DNA of 64,000 nucleotides from Pyrenophora tritici-repentis (taxonomy: Eukaryota; Ascomycota; Dothideomycetes; Pleosporales; Pleosporaceae), in contig NC_089398.1 in NCBI RefSeq assembly GCF_003171515.1, forward strand, positions 868,001-932,000. The letters are read 5' to 3'. Below the pieces are notes generated by a model. The model was not told where the DNA came from and did no database searches. It saw only the letters and a program-made list of their open reading frames with translations. Below are positions 47,210-59,908 of this stretch, in pieces. Position 1 is the first letter of the stretch, and each line of letters begins with the position of its first letter. Position numbers and translations under genes: made by a program.

Positions 47210-47825
47210 CTTTGCGGTTTGTCGGTTTCTTGAGCCGTGAGGTTGGAATCAGAAAGATGTTTGGGCTTGCCGGGTATGCGCGCGACGGCTAGAGTGCAGA
47301 ATCGGGTGGAAGCCTCGAGATGATGTTTGGGCTTTTGCTGTCACTCCCCGCCATCGGTCATGCTTCGTTGGTGGGGCATGCGCTAGACTTGGAAAGATGC
47401 GGCCCGACCTTGTGCCGCGCCGGCCATTTTCTTCGAAGCTCCTTCCTTACTTCTCGAGTCTCAACACCATTACCGGCCACCATTGCGCTTAATGCAGCGC
47501 CTTGTGGCCAACCGCACCAGCACCTCCAATGTAAGCACTCTTCCTCTTCTTCTTATTCCTATCGCATTATGATGATCACATAACGATAATTTCCGAGTCA
47601 AACGACGGTGAAGTCCAAAAAATTTCAAGCTCAACAGGCTGATTGCGCATCTACAACTTGTACTTTCTATTATATTTTAGGTGTGCTTGCTGACATGCCT
47701 TTTCCCAGATCATCATTCATACTGTCTATACCAACGCTTTCGCTCGAGGGTATACTCTAGGTGGTCTATATAGCCATTCGAATGCGCATCCATTGAATTA
47801 TCATTCTTCTCCCGACCATGACGCT
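47210..47825. other. Spacer between NTF2 and the GRE2-like gene
   Basis: This stretch of about 600 bp contains the NTF2 promoter and the 3' UTR of the next minus-strand gene. No coding gene is supported. A CT-rich patch lies near 47540. Confidence 0.5.
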
Positions 47826-48966
47826 TTACAACCCCTTCTTCTGGAATGACTTGATGCAGTCGACCATGGATTCCTCCAACGTCCTGTACTTCAGACCAAG
47901 GATCTCGACTGATCGCTTGTTGTTGTATCCGTACATGCCCTTGCCAGGGGCACCTTCTGGATAGTCGCCGCCGGGTGTAGACTCGCTCGGCAGGTCCTTC
48001 AATGCAGGAAAGTTCTTCCTGATGGCATCGCAAATATCCTTGTTGGAGTAGTAGCCTGCAGTGACAAAGAAGCGCTTGTTGGCAGCTTCCGGCTTTTCAA
48101 ATGCAGCCACGTGTGCTTCGGCCACGTCGCGTACATCTACCCAAAGGTGCTGGGGCGGCATGTTGTTCGGGATCTCATCCTTACATTTGCCCTGGGCAAC
48201 GCTCAGCATGAATTTATTCGATGTGTTGAGGTTGTCTAAGCTGTCAAGAGCGTGGACCTTGGTCACTGTCAGAGATCACATTCAAGTGGGTGTGCCTTGA
48301 CTACTCACTATTGGCCCGAAAACCATCGGGGGGTTAATGGTCGAGAGTGAGAAGTTAGGTTTCTCATTCTCCACAAAGTCCCATGCTGCTTTCTCAGCAA
48401 ATGTCTTGCTTGCTCGATATCCCGTCATTGGGTTCTCCTTAGCCTCCTCTAGCGTGATGGGGTCCCAGTCGTCCTCTGAGTAGACATGTCCAGGCCAGTA
48501 GCCCTTGCGGGGGTGTACAATGGCGGCGTATGACGAGGTAACGACTACGTGCTTAACGGAGGGCGCATGCGCCTTGATCGATTTCAGTATAGACGTAGTT
48601 CCAACTATCGCGGGGTCAAGCAGATCCTATCTTGTCAGCGAATGGTGTTGGTTGGGTCTTAGCAAGCGCACTTACTTTCTGGACATCAGTCACGTTGTAA
48701 TGAAAGGGACTCGCGGTATGTAATACAACCTCGAACGGAGGATCGGAGACGACAGCCTGTTCAAAAGCGTCCGGCTGTGCGATATCTGGCACAATGACAA
48801 ACCCCAATTGACCTTTCTCGACATAGCTCTTGTAGGACTCTTTGATCTTGTCTGCCTTGTCCTGCGTCCGCACAGTGGTAACCACGCTATGTCCGTGGTC
48901 TAGGAGGACGTCGAGTGTATGCGCGGCGATGAAGCCACTGCCTCCTGTCAACAGAACTCGTGTCAT
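47826..48966 (-). CDS. NADPH-dependent aldehyde/methylglyoxal reductase, GRE2-like
   Basis: This is an extended SDR of the GRE2/dihydroflavonol-reductase type that reduces carbonyl compounds with NADPH. Three exons (48966-48676, 48626-48309, 48257-47826) join to 346 aa. LLTGGSGFIAAH is the cofactor loop near residue 10, HTASPFHYNVTD follows, and the catalytic Tyr and Lys are in YRASK at about 167-171. STINPPMVFGPI ends exon 2 and the LWVDVRDVAEAH block is in exon 3. The second intron ends at an unusual CCAAG acceptor, chosen because it alone keeps the frame (FGPI then VHALDSL). There is no signal peptide, so it is likely cytosolic. The physiological substrate cannot be read from sequence. Confidence 0.92.
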
Positions 48967-49894
48967 TTCGGCTTAGTTGGCGGATATGGTGCAATTGATG
49001 TTGGGGCGTAGACGTTTAGTTTACGAGCACGCCCTAAGCGGAGTGGCATCCCCTCCATATGTACACTGATCATCATGCGGAGTTGTACTTTTTCCGAGGT
49101 CCGAGAAACGGTATTAATGTTCTTTCGTCATTACAAGTGGCGCTGACGCTGACAGAAGTTCTTTGATTTGGTGGCAACGGTGGTTAAGTCCGGTGTTCGG
49201 GCCGTGTCATTATCATTGATGCAATGATAGTTTTGGTGGGGCATACTGCGCCTTCCTGTTACCATCTTGCGGCACAACAAACAACTGCTGATCGACAGCT
49301 TCACGTCTCTTGGGGTTGCCAAACGGATTGTGGACCTCCCAGTATACTCCGCAGCATAGCCAAATCTTCATCGTCGATCCTTTCTCCAATTCTCTTACAC
49401 GCCCTGTGGGACATGTAACGTGACATGCATCTGAACCAAGAGCTGGATAAGAATGAGGACGCAGACTCGGTGATGACTGCGAATGCGACGACTGGCTGTT
49501 GGTTTAGAGTTTGGAAGGAGACTCACGGTATGAAAAGTCCATCGATGTGGAAGCTCGCGGCACGACGTGTTACGCACACCTCATCTTATCCATCGTAGGC
49601 CCCACCATAGCTCGAGCTGGATCCCACATTGGCCGCCCCGCTCCGCGCCATCATATGTACTGAACCCTTCCAATCCGATGAGTGGCCACTATTTGGACTT
49701 CGCTTACATGCACCTCGACAGGGGATAGCAGGGTATGGCAGGCTGGCAAAAGAATTCAGCGGTTCTGGCTGAGCGGCTGTGCTCAGTTGTGTTTGCGGGG
49801 CAAGCGGCGGACAAGATGAGGGGCAAGACTTTCTGTCAAATACTTCTTCTCGTCTTTCGCTCTTTCCTGAGCTATTCAACCCCTTGAGTCAACC
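48967..49894. other. Divergent intergenic region, GRE2-like / MetE-like
   Basis: This 0.9 kb lies between divergent genes and should contain both promoters. I see no supported gene in it. Confidence 0.5.
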
Positions 49895-51209
49895 ATGTCC
49901 TTGAAGAGAAGCCCACCTTTCCGCGCTGAGCACGTTGGCTCATTGCTTCGGCCGCAGGAGCTGGTGCAAAAGCGTTATGACGTCGCCTCAGGCAAGGCGC
50001 AGCCAGAGGACCTCATACCTCTGGAGGACACATCCGTCGCGGAGGTCATCAAGACCCAACAAGATTGTGGTTTCAAGGTTGTCTCAAGTGGAGAATACAC
50101 CAGGTCAGCAACTCAGAACCTTCAAGCCAGGGTCTGAACTAACCTGAGCTAGACACATGTTCTGGGGTACGTTCTTCGAGACGCTCCATGGCATGAAGGA
50201 GCTCCAGCTTGGTGTTCTAAAAGGCTATAATAAGGACATGTTCCGAGCTTACGCGCCTGACGTGAAGTCTTTCATGGAAGCAAAAGAAGTGCCCAACCAT
50301 GTCACTGTCTGCGTCGACAAAATCAAGCACCCCGGAAAGTCAAGCAACCAGCGCGAAGTCGATCTGATGAAGAGTCTCCTGTCTGAGAGCGAGTGGAAGA
50401 ATATCAAGATTACTTTGATCTCGCCTTCATGGTACCACTTCCGTTACATGAACGGAAGGGCCTATCCGAAAGAAGTCTATGCGAATGACGAAGAGTACTT
50501 CGATGACGTTGCCAAGGCATACCAAGAAGAGTTGAAGATATTACATTCGCAAGGGATCAGGAATATCCAGATCGATGATCCTAATCTCGCTTACTTCTGC
50601 TCGGACGACATGTTAGCGGGCTGGAAGGCTGACACGACAAATGACAAGTCAGCTGATGAGATGTTCGATTCTTACGTCCGATTCTATAACAAGTGCTTTG
50701 AACGTCCCGCGGACATGCACCTCGGCATCCATCTGTGCCGCGGCAACTATGTAGGAAGCAGACATTTCTCCGAAGGTGCATATGACAACATTGCGAAGAA
50801 GTTGTTCCAGGTTGGTCCAGTACTCATGACGAGAAATCAAGCATGCTGACGTTAAAAGGACCTCAACGTAGATACGTATTACCTCGAATACGACACCCCG
50901 CGCGCGGGAGGGTTTGAGCCACTTGCACATCTTCCCAAGGACAAGAATGTCGTACTTGGCGTCATCACCTCCAAATTCCCCAAGCTCGAGGACAAGGATG
51001 AGATGATTGCCAGAGTCAACCAGGCCGCAGATTGGATCGCGAAGGGTACTGGTCAATCACGCGAAGATGCTATCAAACAGTGTTGTGTCAGCCCCCAGTG
51101 TGGTTTCGCATCACATGCTGAGGGAAACTCGCTTGGATACGAAGACATGAGGAAGAAATTGCAGCTTGTGAGAAGTATTGCCGATGCAGTATGGCCCGGC
51201 GAGCCGTAA
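49895..51209 (+). CDS. Cobalamin-independent methionine synthase-like (UROD/MetE-like) protein
   Basis: This protein has a single MetE C-terminal-type TIM barrel, about half the length of true methionine synthase. Three exons (49895-50103, 50153-50810, 50859-51209) join to 405 aa. The start SPPFRAEHVGSLLRPQEL is typical of the group. IDDPNLAYF, GIHLCRGNY (His-x-Cys) and VSPQCGFAS (Cys) match the zinc ligands of MetE-type enzymes, so metal binding and a methyl- or thiol-transfer role are likely. It lacks the N-terminal barrel of Met6 and is probably a stand-alone paralogue of unknown substrate. Splice joins TR-HMFWGTFFE and LFQ-DLNVDTYYLEYD match the family. No targeting signal is seen. Confidence 0.9.
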
Positions 51210-52322
51210 ACCAGGGTCGAAAACACGTGTTCGGGATGGCGCACAGGTGCAGACGCAGAGGAAAGAGCCGCAAGCCTTAACGCTGCGGGCTAGGCGGGCT
51301 AGAGCGAGCATTGAAAGGTCTGTGGAGACTGCCGAATGCCGATTTCAACATGGCTGATGGCGTTTGTATGGCGAGCATGCGTTGAGTGGAGCAGCCGAGT
51401 CAGTTACTCTGGGTCTCGTGGCAAAAAGTCGAATTTTTTTTCATCTACCGATAAATCCATCGTTCCTTTCCACGTGGACGCGATGTCCCAGTCGGGCAAA
51501 AAATCGGCATTCTACAGAGCCACGTCTTCTTTGTTCCCGAGCCTTTGTGAAGTCCAGGTTCAGAAAGTTTCTAGTGCATGTTGATGCTAATCTGTGTAGG
51601 GCGCTAGCGTCCGCTATCCCTGGAACGATTTCTCCACGCGCCTAGCCCACTTCCGAAGCGGGAGGGAGGTCCGACTCACGAATTGACAGACCAGGGTAAG
51701 ATGTCCCTGACAGGGTTTTGTAATTTCCATACGTGGAACTCATGTCGGCGAGGATCAGAATGCGGAAGGCGTAAGCAAGTCAGATACGGAAGCCGCGGAG
51801 GTCCACATCTGCCACTTCATGCTGTAGTACATTCCCAAGTTGATCGAGACTGAACAACAACATGTTGAATCATGAAATGGGGACTATGGCGTCGCGGAAT
51901 GTTCTTCTTCTTTTCTTTTTTAAAGGCTGAAGTTAACGACCATCATACAGGAACGAACGCCAAATTGTCTCGTTTCCAGATTGCAGCCCGCAGGGTACCC
52001 TTGGAAGACCCATATGATCTACACACCAGCCATGATCGTAAGCATTATTTTCCAGGCTGAGAAAGGATCAACTACCGCCACTACCGGTACGTACTGAACA
52101 TCGCAATCGAGTCTTGCCATCGCATTGCTTGCAGTGATTTTCGTCCGACGCGGCATGTGGCGGCTCGGTTCAATAGGGGCGAGCTGCGTATGCGGTTAAG
52201 AATCTACATAAAGGCAGGGGACGTCTTTGAGGATGGTTCAAGCAGGCAACTCTTCAGCCTCTGTCGTTCTTTCCTTAAATACCCATACGGGCGAACAAGT
52301 ACCTGCCTAATACTTAATCACA
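51210..52322. other. Intergenic region, no gene seen
   Basis: About 1.1 kb lies between two plus-strand genes. No coding gene is supported. The last 300 bases, with a CTTCTT-rich patch near 51905, probably hold the GMC gene promoter. Confidence 0.5.
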
Positions 52323-54318
52323 ATGTTCTTCCCCAAGATCTTCGGGCTCGCGGCTCTGCTTACCCTAGCAAAGGCTGTTGATCTTAAAGGTTACGAATAT
52401 GTAGTTGTCGGCTCCGGAGCTGGTGGTGGTGTAAGTCATAGACTACCATGAGCACCTATAGAAGTTCTACTAACCATTGTCAAAGCCCCTGGCTGCTCGC
52501 CTCGCTCTCGCCGGTCATAAGACACTTCTCATTGAAGCTGGTGATGACCAAGGCGCCAACGTCAACTACACCGTTCCCGCATTCAACGCAAAGTCATCAG
52601 AGGACCCCAATTTGGCCTGGAACTTCTTCGTAAAGCACTATGCCGATGAAGAGAGACAAGCACGCGACTACAAGACTAGTTACACCACTCCGGATGGCAG
52701 CATATACACCGGTCTCAACCCCCCCGCGGGCTCTGTCATGAAAGGTACGCTGTATCCTCGTACCGGAACTCTCGGAGGGTGCACTGCACACAACGCCCTC
52801 ATCGCTGTCTACCCTCACCGATCCGACTTTGAACGTATTGCCACCCTCACTGGAGACGACTCCTGGTCTGCGTCCAACATGCGCAAGTACTTTGAGAGGA
52901 TGGAAGACAACCACTACCTTTTGCTCGACGGTCTGCTCAACGGTAAAGGCCACGGCAAGGATGGCTGGCTTGGCACCGATTACGCACCCATTGACATCGT
53001 CACCTCTGACCCTCAACTTTTGAGTGTGATTGGCGGTGCCGCATTCGCTCTTAGCAACGCCACCAACGCCATTGTAAACCTCGGTACCCTCATTGCTGGT
53101 GATGCCAACGCCGACACCGAGAGCCGTGACAAGCAGCCCGCTCTCTACCAGATCCCTATCTCTACCACAGATGGCAAACGTGTTGGATCTCGCGAGTTCG
53201 TCGTTGCAGTTCGTGATGCTAAGAACGCCGACGGCAGCAAGAGATACCCTCTCGATGTCAGACTCAACTGCCATGTTACCAAGGTCACATTCGACCAGAC
53301 AGTTACTCCTCCCCGTGCCACCGGTGTTGAGTTTCTTGACGGCCAATACCTCTACAAGGCTAGCCCCAAGTCCAGCGGCGCTAATGGAACTCCCGGTTCT
53401 GCCACTGCTTCTCGCGAAGTCATCGTTGCTGGAGGAACATACAACTCGCCTCAGCTCCTCAAGCTTAGCGGTGTCGGTCCTTCTGATGAGCTAAAGAAAT
53501 TCAACATCCCCGTTGTTGCCGACCTCCCTGGTGTTGGTACCAACCTCCAGGACCACTACGAGATAAATGTCCAAGGAAAAGCACCCTCGGACTTCTCTGC
53601 TCTCAATGGCTGCACCTTCAACACCGCCTCACCTGACCCTTGCCTGGAACGCTGGGAAAAATCTATTCTCGGCAACCGCGGCATTTACTCCTCTCCTGGT
53701 CTCGGCGCTACCATGTTCTACAAGTCCAGTGTCTCTGAGCGCGACGAGTACGATATCTTCGCCTTCGGTGGCCCCGTCAACTTCCGTGGATACTTCCCCG
53801 GCTACGCCTACAACGCCACCTCCGAGCACGACTGGTTCACCTGGGCCATTCTCAAGGCTCACCCCCGCAACACCGCCGGAACCGTCACTCTTCGCTCTGC
53901 TGACCCTCTCGATGTACCGGACATCACCTACAACTACTTCGACACCGGTGTCGGTGAGTATGAGAAGGATCTCACCTCGCTCACCGAGGCCGTCAACCTT
54001 GCCCGTGACTCCTTCAAGCGCCAACTCGTCCCCATCAAAGAGGTCCTCCCCGGTGCGGACGTCAACACCCCCGAGAAGATTGCACAGTACGCCAAGGACA
54101 CTGCTTGGGGTCACCACGCCTCGTCGACATGCCCCATTGGTGCTGATGACGACAAGATGGCTGTTCTCAACTCAAAGTTCCAGGTCCGTGGCGTCACTGG
54201 ATTGAGGGTTGTAGATGCCAGTGTTTTCCCACATATTCCTGGTACCTTCACTGCTGTGTCGACGTACATGGTTGCGGAGAAGGCCGCGGATGATATCCTT
54301 AGCGAGATCAAGGCTTAG
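52323..54318 (+). CDS. Secreted GMC oxidoreductase
   Basis: This FAD enzyme belongs to the glucose-methanol-choline family (glucose oxidase, aryl-alcohol oxidase or dehydrogenase types). Two exons (52323-52430, 52486-54318) join to 646 aa. A signal peptide (MFFPKIFGLAALLTLAKA) precedes the FAD loop YVVVGSGAGGG. The 55-bp intron falls directly after this loop, and PLAARLALAGHKTLLIEAG follows. The GMC signatures are PRTGTLGGCTAHNALI and the GGTYNSPQLLKLSGVGP block. The active-site histidines lie in GHHASSTCPIG and VFPHIPGTF. Codon use is strongly C-ending, which hints at high expression. The substrate is uncertain, and a role in lignocellulose or alcohol oxidation outside the cell is a family-level guess. 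Confidence 0.94.
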
Positions 54319-54894
54319 ACGCTGTACATACGATGAGTGCTTTTGTAGCGAAATGAGTTGAATATGAAATAAACTCCCACCTATGATTCTACTGTCTTGC
54401 TGATTTCCATGATGTTTAACAATGAAAGTTGGCCATAGCTGGCGTATGTTCACCTTGTTGCGTGAGGCACTGTCGCAGATCGATATGTTCGCGTGGGACA
54501 TAAATCACGTGTCAGATGTGAAAGCTTCAGTGTTGCTTACTGAATTCTACCAAGTATGAGGTAACTCTGGAGTAGTATCTTGGCTACTATTGATATTGCT
54601 GTAACAACGATATGGCGTTGTGAAAATTCGATAGTTAGCATTGATTTCACTCTTCACGTGATGCACGATGCACCCGCATACATGTTCGTTTTAAATGCCC
54701 GTTCTGGCATAGCGGGACCGGACCGTCTCTTCTGTTCGCGTCGCCTTACAACTCATGTCAGAGCTCAAAAACAGCTTAATAGCCTTCCCAGGTTGTCTCA
54801 GTTGTTTCCCACTTTTGTAATTTTGTTTTGAACGTTTTGTCGTTGACTTTTGAGTATTTTTACAGTCGGCTCAACTCAAAACGGTTTAGCGGTG
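54319..54894. other. Intergenic region, GMC gene to transcription factor
   Basis: This 576-bp spacer holds the 3' UTR of the GMC gene and the promoter of the next gene. No coding gene is supported. Confidence 0.5.
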
Positions 54895-56693
54895 ATGGCG
54901 AACCAACCGCTGAGCAAGGACCAGCAACACGAGGCATCCAGTGGTCAACCGTCTCACCAGTCATCCCATTTATTGCCAGAAACCATATGTTCGCGAAGGT
55001 AATATATTGCAAATCAGCCTTTTTCGACTGAGATGACGTTATTCTTCATTGTATCTGGGCAACGCTGGATTGTGTCGTGCCAAATGTCAACTAGCTTTAC
55101 AAATACGCTAACGCTTCCAGGTATCCTTTCTACGAAACAGATGATGATACCCACAACCATAACGATCACGAAAGCGAACAATTTCAATCCAATGATCGCC
55201 TTAAAATCATAAATCTCCTTCTGCAGGTCAGCGACTGCTTAAAGAATTTCAACCGCACCGATCAAGAGCCCCATCGTCCCGACTAGGTTCGCCTGAGTGA
55301 CCTTGCACTCGATCGAACATGTGAATATCCCTACATTCACGCGCAACCGTCGTCGCTATCTCTCGGCACCCACATCAATGGCTCGGTGCAGGAAAACAAT
55401 CTCGATTGGACAGAATTCTTGCCAGGCCATGACTCGACCAACACCACTTTCGATAACTTGGATTGTGATCAACGTAACGGCTACCAACGTCTTGATTTAT
55501 CAGCGCACAATCACGGAGTTAGAGATACAGCTCATTTGGAACCCCAACGCGATCTTGGGCAGGCCGCATCACAGCTATGCAGCGAATCTCATGATATCCC
55601 CCACAGGGATGAACGTAAAAGGTGGCTACAACTTTGCCGACAATGGCTTCATGATCACGCTTCCAATCCATACCCTACACCAGCAGAGAAGGATGAGCTA
55701 GCTTCTATGTCTGGACTATCTCGAGTACAACTGGGATTCTGTTTGCGCAATATCCGAGCCCGCGAGAAACATTGTGAGTTCATGCAGTCAGAATATGATG
55801 GACTTACTGACCATGGGCTTAGTACTTGAGGGTCATTCCAAGAAGCATAACAATGAAACTACTGTTCATGCAGGTTCCGGAAAAGAGCCATTCAAGAATT
55901 CAAGCTATGTGCAACCCGTTCTCAAAGATAGCGATTACGATATGTCGCTTCCAAGTTGCGATAGCCTGTATTCTCTGTCGTCCATGGCAGGTCCTTCTAC
56001 ACCCCTCGGCTACAATCCGACTGTTACACAGACATACGAAAGCCCCAGAGAAGACTCTCGCCATCAAGTGCTTCGAGCCATATCCAATACCCATGAAGTT
56101 ACATTAAACAAGCGCAAAGGTCGTCGGCACCGTAACCAAAGGCATCAACAGGGCCGAACTGGCATTGAATTCGATGCGGCTTCAATGAGCATTCTGCCTG
56201 GCCTTGGCATGAAGTATCCATGTACGGAATGCCTCGAGGTGTTCAAAATGCTGGTAGTTGGAAGAGGCACGAAACATCTGTACATGGCTATAGTGAGCGA
56301 GTATGGACCTGTATGCTTACAGGGGCATCCACGCAACACTATGGTTGTACTTTCTGCTCCGTGTTTATGGATGCAATCGCCGAACCTCATGGACACGCAA
56401 TCACAGCTTGTCTAGGCAAGGCCATTACCGAACGCACTTTCACCCGCAAAGACTACCTCAAACAGCATGTTTTGGGAACCCATCTTGCTGACACTTCTGA
56501 TTCTATGCGGAAGAGCTTCAAGGCTCCGGAGTGTTGGTCAAGGGAGATGGAGCCATCACTCCGTGACCCCAAGTCCCTTTGGTGTGGCTTTTGTAACCTT
56601 ATGTTCAAAACGACCCATCCGCGGATGGGTCATGTCTCTAAACATTTCCACGAAGGTCGCGATATGTCGACTTGGGAGCCACTGAAGAGCTAG
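54895..56693 (+). CDS. Homeodomain plus C2H2 zinc-finger transcription factor, one-base frame break
   Basis: Four exons (54895-54998, 55121-55226, 55287-55773, 55823-56693) encode about 520 aa. A TALE-like KN homeodomain lies in exon 3: WLQLCRQWLHDHASNPYPT, then EKDELASMSGLS and CLRNIRARE (the WFxNxR position reads CLRN). Exon 4 carries C2H2-type fingers: YPCTECLEVFK, then WKRHETSVH; FTRKDYLKQHVLGTH; and WCGFCNLMF, then HVSKHFHE. Intron 55227-55286 removes an in-frame TAG. The first finger is broken: a run of four A at 56246-56249 should be five for FKNAGSWKRH to follow. Without correction the frame ends at about 56415. The cause is either a recent pseudogenising deletion or a homopolymer error. 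This domain pair is known in filamentous ascomycetes. Confidence 0.78.
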
Positions 56694-57288
56694 CTCATCT
56701 GATCAGCGAGCGTTATATTGGCGCTGTCACGACTTACAATGTCTTATTTCTCTATCCTGCTGGTTTTCAGTTAGATATTCTAGTGTATACAGATTTAGTA
56801 TTACATACCATCCCTACAAATTGTTCTAATATGTATAGTAGAGCCAAAAACAACCCCATCCAGATACGTAGATGCGTAGGTACCTGGTAGGGCTGTGGTA
56901 GCGCTTTCCCCTTCTGTTCGCGCCACTCTCCTCCCCTTATATACAAACTATCTCCGCCCGTTTGAAGAATACTGCGCACCCCATCTACAGCTAGCTGTGG
57001 ATGCGATTACATAGTACTACCTGGACCATAGAATCGCTCATGAGTTGTGATGGTCATCACAACTATCTGTGGCAGTCACGATCAGGTCAGTCTTTCTCGC
57101 CTAATTTTCGACATGCCGCGTTCCTTTGGGATCTTCAATTGTCCTGGTACGGGCCTGTACTAAGGATAGTAATTGCAAAACAATGAATTCAACTGAGATA
57201 AGACGTGTTATCTTGGAACATCTAAAGCAGTCGGTCTACAAAACGTTACCTATCACGCACAACGACACCCTACCCCGCTGGAAAAAGT
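56694..57288. other. Convergent spacer, no gene seen
   Basis: This spacer of about 600 bp lies between the stop codons of two convergent genes. No coding gene is supported. Confidence 0.5.
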
Positions 57289-58700
57289 CTACATAGGCAT
57301 ACCGTCCATACCAGGCAAGGACGTCATCCAGCCATCACGCTCTTCCTTGACCCGATTCGGAACAACGCACTTGTTTCCATCAGCAGGCTGTTGCGTCTTC
57401 AAGCTACCGCAGTTGGCACCCATGCAACCCTTTGCATCATTCATCGCCTTCTGGAGCGAATCGTCTTTCCAGCCAAAGACATAATCGCCGTGCTGGCCAT
57501 AACCCGTGTTGTCACCTTGGCTGAGATAGAAGGGCTGCGAGCCATCGGTAGGCCACTCAGCTTTGTTGTTGAACTTGGTGGTGTCCCAGACAATCTGTAA
57601 TGAGGTTAGTCGCGATGAAGAGGAGCCAGGGGGGTAGGTAACAAACCTCGAGCATGATCTGTGGGATCTTGACGGGGTGTGTTGATGGGCATGCGCCACC
57701 GGTACTGGTGCCGGAGAAGATAGCTGGGCCGTTCGTGGGGTACGCAACGTGGGATTTGTGGTCGGGCGAGTCGAGGTTCTTGCCATCCCAGCATCTAGAC
57801 ATGTGTCAGTTGGGTCGCACTAAGCACACTGTTGTACATGGTTGCTTACGTTGGGTAGAGGATGTTGCTGCGGATGCCACCAGGGCAAGGCTTGGTAGGA
57901 AAGCCCTCGGTATCCAAACTATGGGAGTCAGCAGCGATATCGGAAAGTTATCCAATTGGAAACATACGTGGCGTCCTGGCAGGGCGCAGCATTATCTCCG
58001 CCAAAGTTGGGCCCGCTATAGCAACGGAAGCAAGTCTGAGACTTCCGGCCCTTCGATACGCGATTTGCCGCATCGCCTACAAGCATACGGAAGCCCTTTG
58101 CGTTGGTATCAGCAAGTAGTGCGATGTTGAAGACACGTGAGTCGACTTACAGGCTTGAAGGCCGTCACGTCGTTCTTGCCACCGGAAACATAGTAAACGA
58201 CGAAGCCACCGGTAGTCTTCCCAGTGTACTTGTCGTTGAAGAGGTCCCTGACATATTGTAAGTACTAACATCAACAATACGAAGCCAAAGACCAACTGAC
58301 CTGTTAGGAACCTGAGGAACACGCTTGTACGTTCCGTTCCTGGCCTTGAAGTACATGTTTGCCGTCCAGTAGTTGCTCAACTATCGTTTAAAATGTCAGT
58401 GCTGCTCCATTTGTCCATAAATCCTCTTGGGTCTCATCAACTTACATCCTCAGAGTACCCACATGTAGTGCAAGTCGCCAACTTCGAGATGTCCGTGGAC
58501 TGCATGGAGATGTTGAAGGCGTTACCACCAACCACTTGATGCATATGCGGTGAGGGTGCCACGCCTGGGTTCACCAGCGGATCGATTCGATCAACGACTG
58601 ACTGCGCACAGCCAAAGCGGAGCATGGTGAAGCCCTGGGAGCCACCGAACTGGGGCGCTGCCTGCGCGAGGGCCGCAAAGAGGAGAGGTGCAAGATACAT
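57289..58700 (-). CDS. Secreted DUF1996 domain protein
   Basis: Seven exons (58700-58446, 58380-58301, 58247-58151, 58095-57968, 57918-57850, 57794-57647, 57594-57289) join to 360 aa. The signal peptide is MYLAPLLFAALAQA. The DUF1996 domain fills the rest. MLRFGCAQSVVDRIDPLVNP and PSPHMHQVVGGNAFN are its start, TCTTCGYSEDLSNYWTANMY and YKRVPQVPNRDL follow, and GGFVVYYVSGG, GFRMLVGD and SHVAYPTNG lead to GQHGDYVFGWKDDSLQKAM near the end. Many conserved cysteines and histidines indicate an extracellular disulphide-rich fold, possibly metal-binding. Family function is not established. Members occur beside WSC domains or alone in cell-wall and secreted proteomes; here no WSC domain is seen. Confidence 0.92.
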
Positions 58701-59908
58701 TGTATACGACAGGAAAAGATGAACAATAGAGTACTGAGCGATATAGCAGAAGAAGTTGAGCTGCTGCAGAAAGAAAAACGACAGCGGAGAAGAAGTACCC
58801 TCCCCAAAGAAATACCTCCGACGGCACATCTTCCAAGCCTTACCACACACACAACCCTCCGATCCCAAGAAACCCTCATACCCACCCTAATTCATCTATC
58901 CCATCAGCACACCCTCCATTTGTCCATCTCCACATGTCCCTTTCCATCTTTCCTACCTCCAACGACCCCAACTGCCGACTCCCCACACCTACCTCTCCCA
59001 ACAAGTCCCCCATTCATATATTACAGTGTACAACCACCGAGCGCTACATCAGAATCGAAAACCTGGTTGATCCCACTCTTATTGCTACCTCCTCGTGGCC
59101 AATATGCCCGAACGATCGGCAGTTGCGGGACTAATATAGGTATCCGCCATTCGGCTAAAACGCTCGATATTGCTGCATTAATTCTTCGACACAATGTGTG
59201 AGGCTGCATGTGATACCGGAGCATGGGGATCTGCGCTGTAAGTACATGGCATGTTGTGGGGAAGCCAGGGGGCTGGATGTCGTGCAACGTCAACGTGGGT
59301 GGAAAGGAAGGGGTGGTGTTATTGGTGCTGAAGATGACTGCACGGTGTTTGGCGACGTTGATTTGGAAGAGAAAGAGTTGTAATAGAGCCAACAGGCGAG
59401 ATACATGATCAAGTTCGTCGATGACGATGGGAAGTACACTTGGGTAACGCGTGCGTCGTTCTGTCGTCGGTAAACGAGTGGTTTGTTGTATGTTAGCTAG
59501 CAGCACTTGATAATATATCATCACCTGAGCTGGCCAGGGTAAAATGTATACATGTAGTGATGGTAGAACAATGACTAATCTCTACGAGATGGGTAAGCAA
59601 TTATGGTCATGTGTCATCCTGTTTTTGTAATATTTGTGAGAATGAGTGCAGGCTCCGGCAGAAAGCAAACGACTCGGACGAGGAAAACGACAGAATGATG
59701 TCTTACGACACTAAGAAACATGGGAGGCACGGCTTGCATTTGGAAAACTAGGTATCATTCACATGCTGTCATTTTTGACAGACCTAACCATGACGCCGCC
59801 CATGCTGGGGATGCCCACGCTGGGAAAACCCATTGCCGAATCGTAATCTTGACTTTTGTACCGTCATAAGCCATAGCAAAGAACCAAACATTCACTTCAG
59901 CGAGAAGT
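58701..59908. other. Intergenic region between DUF1996 gene and RPL13
   Basis: This 1.2-kb region holds the DUF1996 promoter, with a C- and CT-rich leader-like patch at 58840-59040, and the RPL13 3' UTR at the right. Open frames here are composition artefacts with no recognisable family. Confidence 0.5.

Noticed and set aside
53629..54117. Long minus-strand frame inside the GMC oxidoreductase gene
   Set aside because: It arises from strong C-ending codon bias in the real gene on the other strand.
55281..55286. In-frame TAG in the homeodomain-C2H2 gene as a nonsense mutation
   Set aside because: It is the 3' end of a plausible 60-bp intron (donor GTCAGC at 55227, acceptor GACTAG) and splicing keeps the frame.
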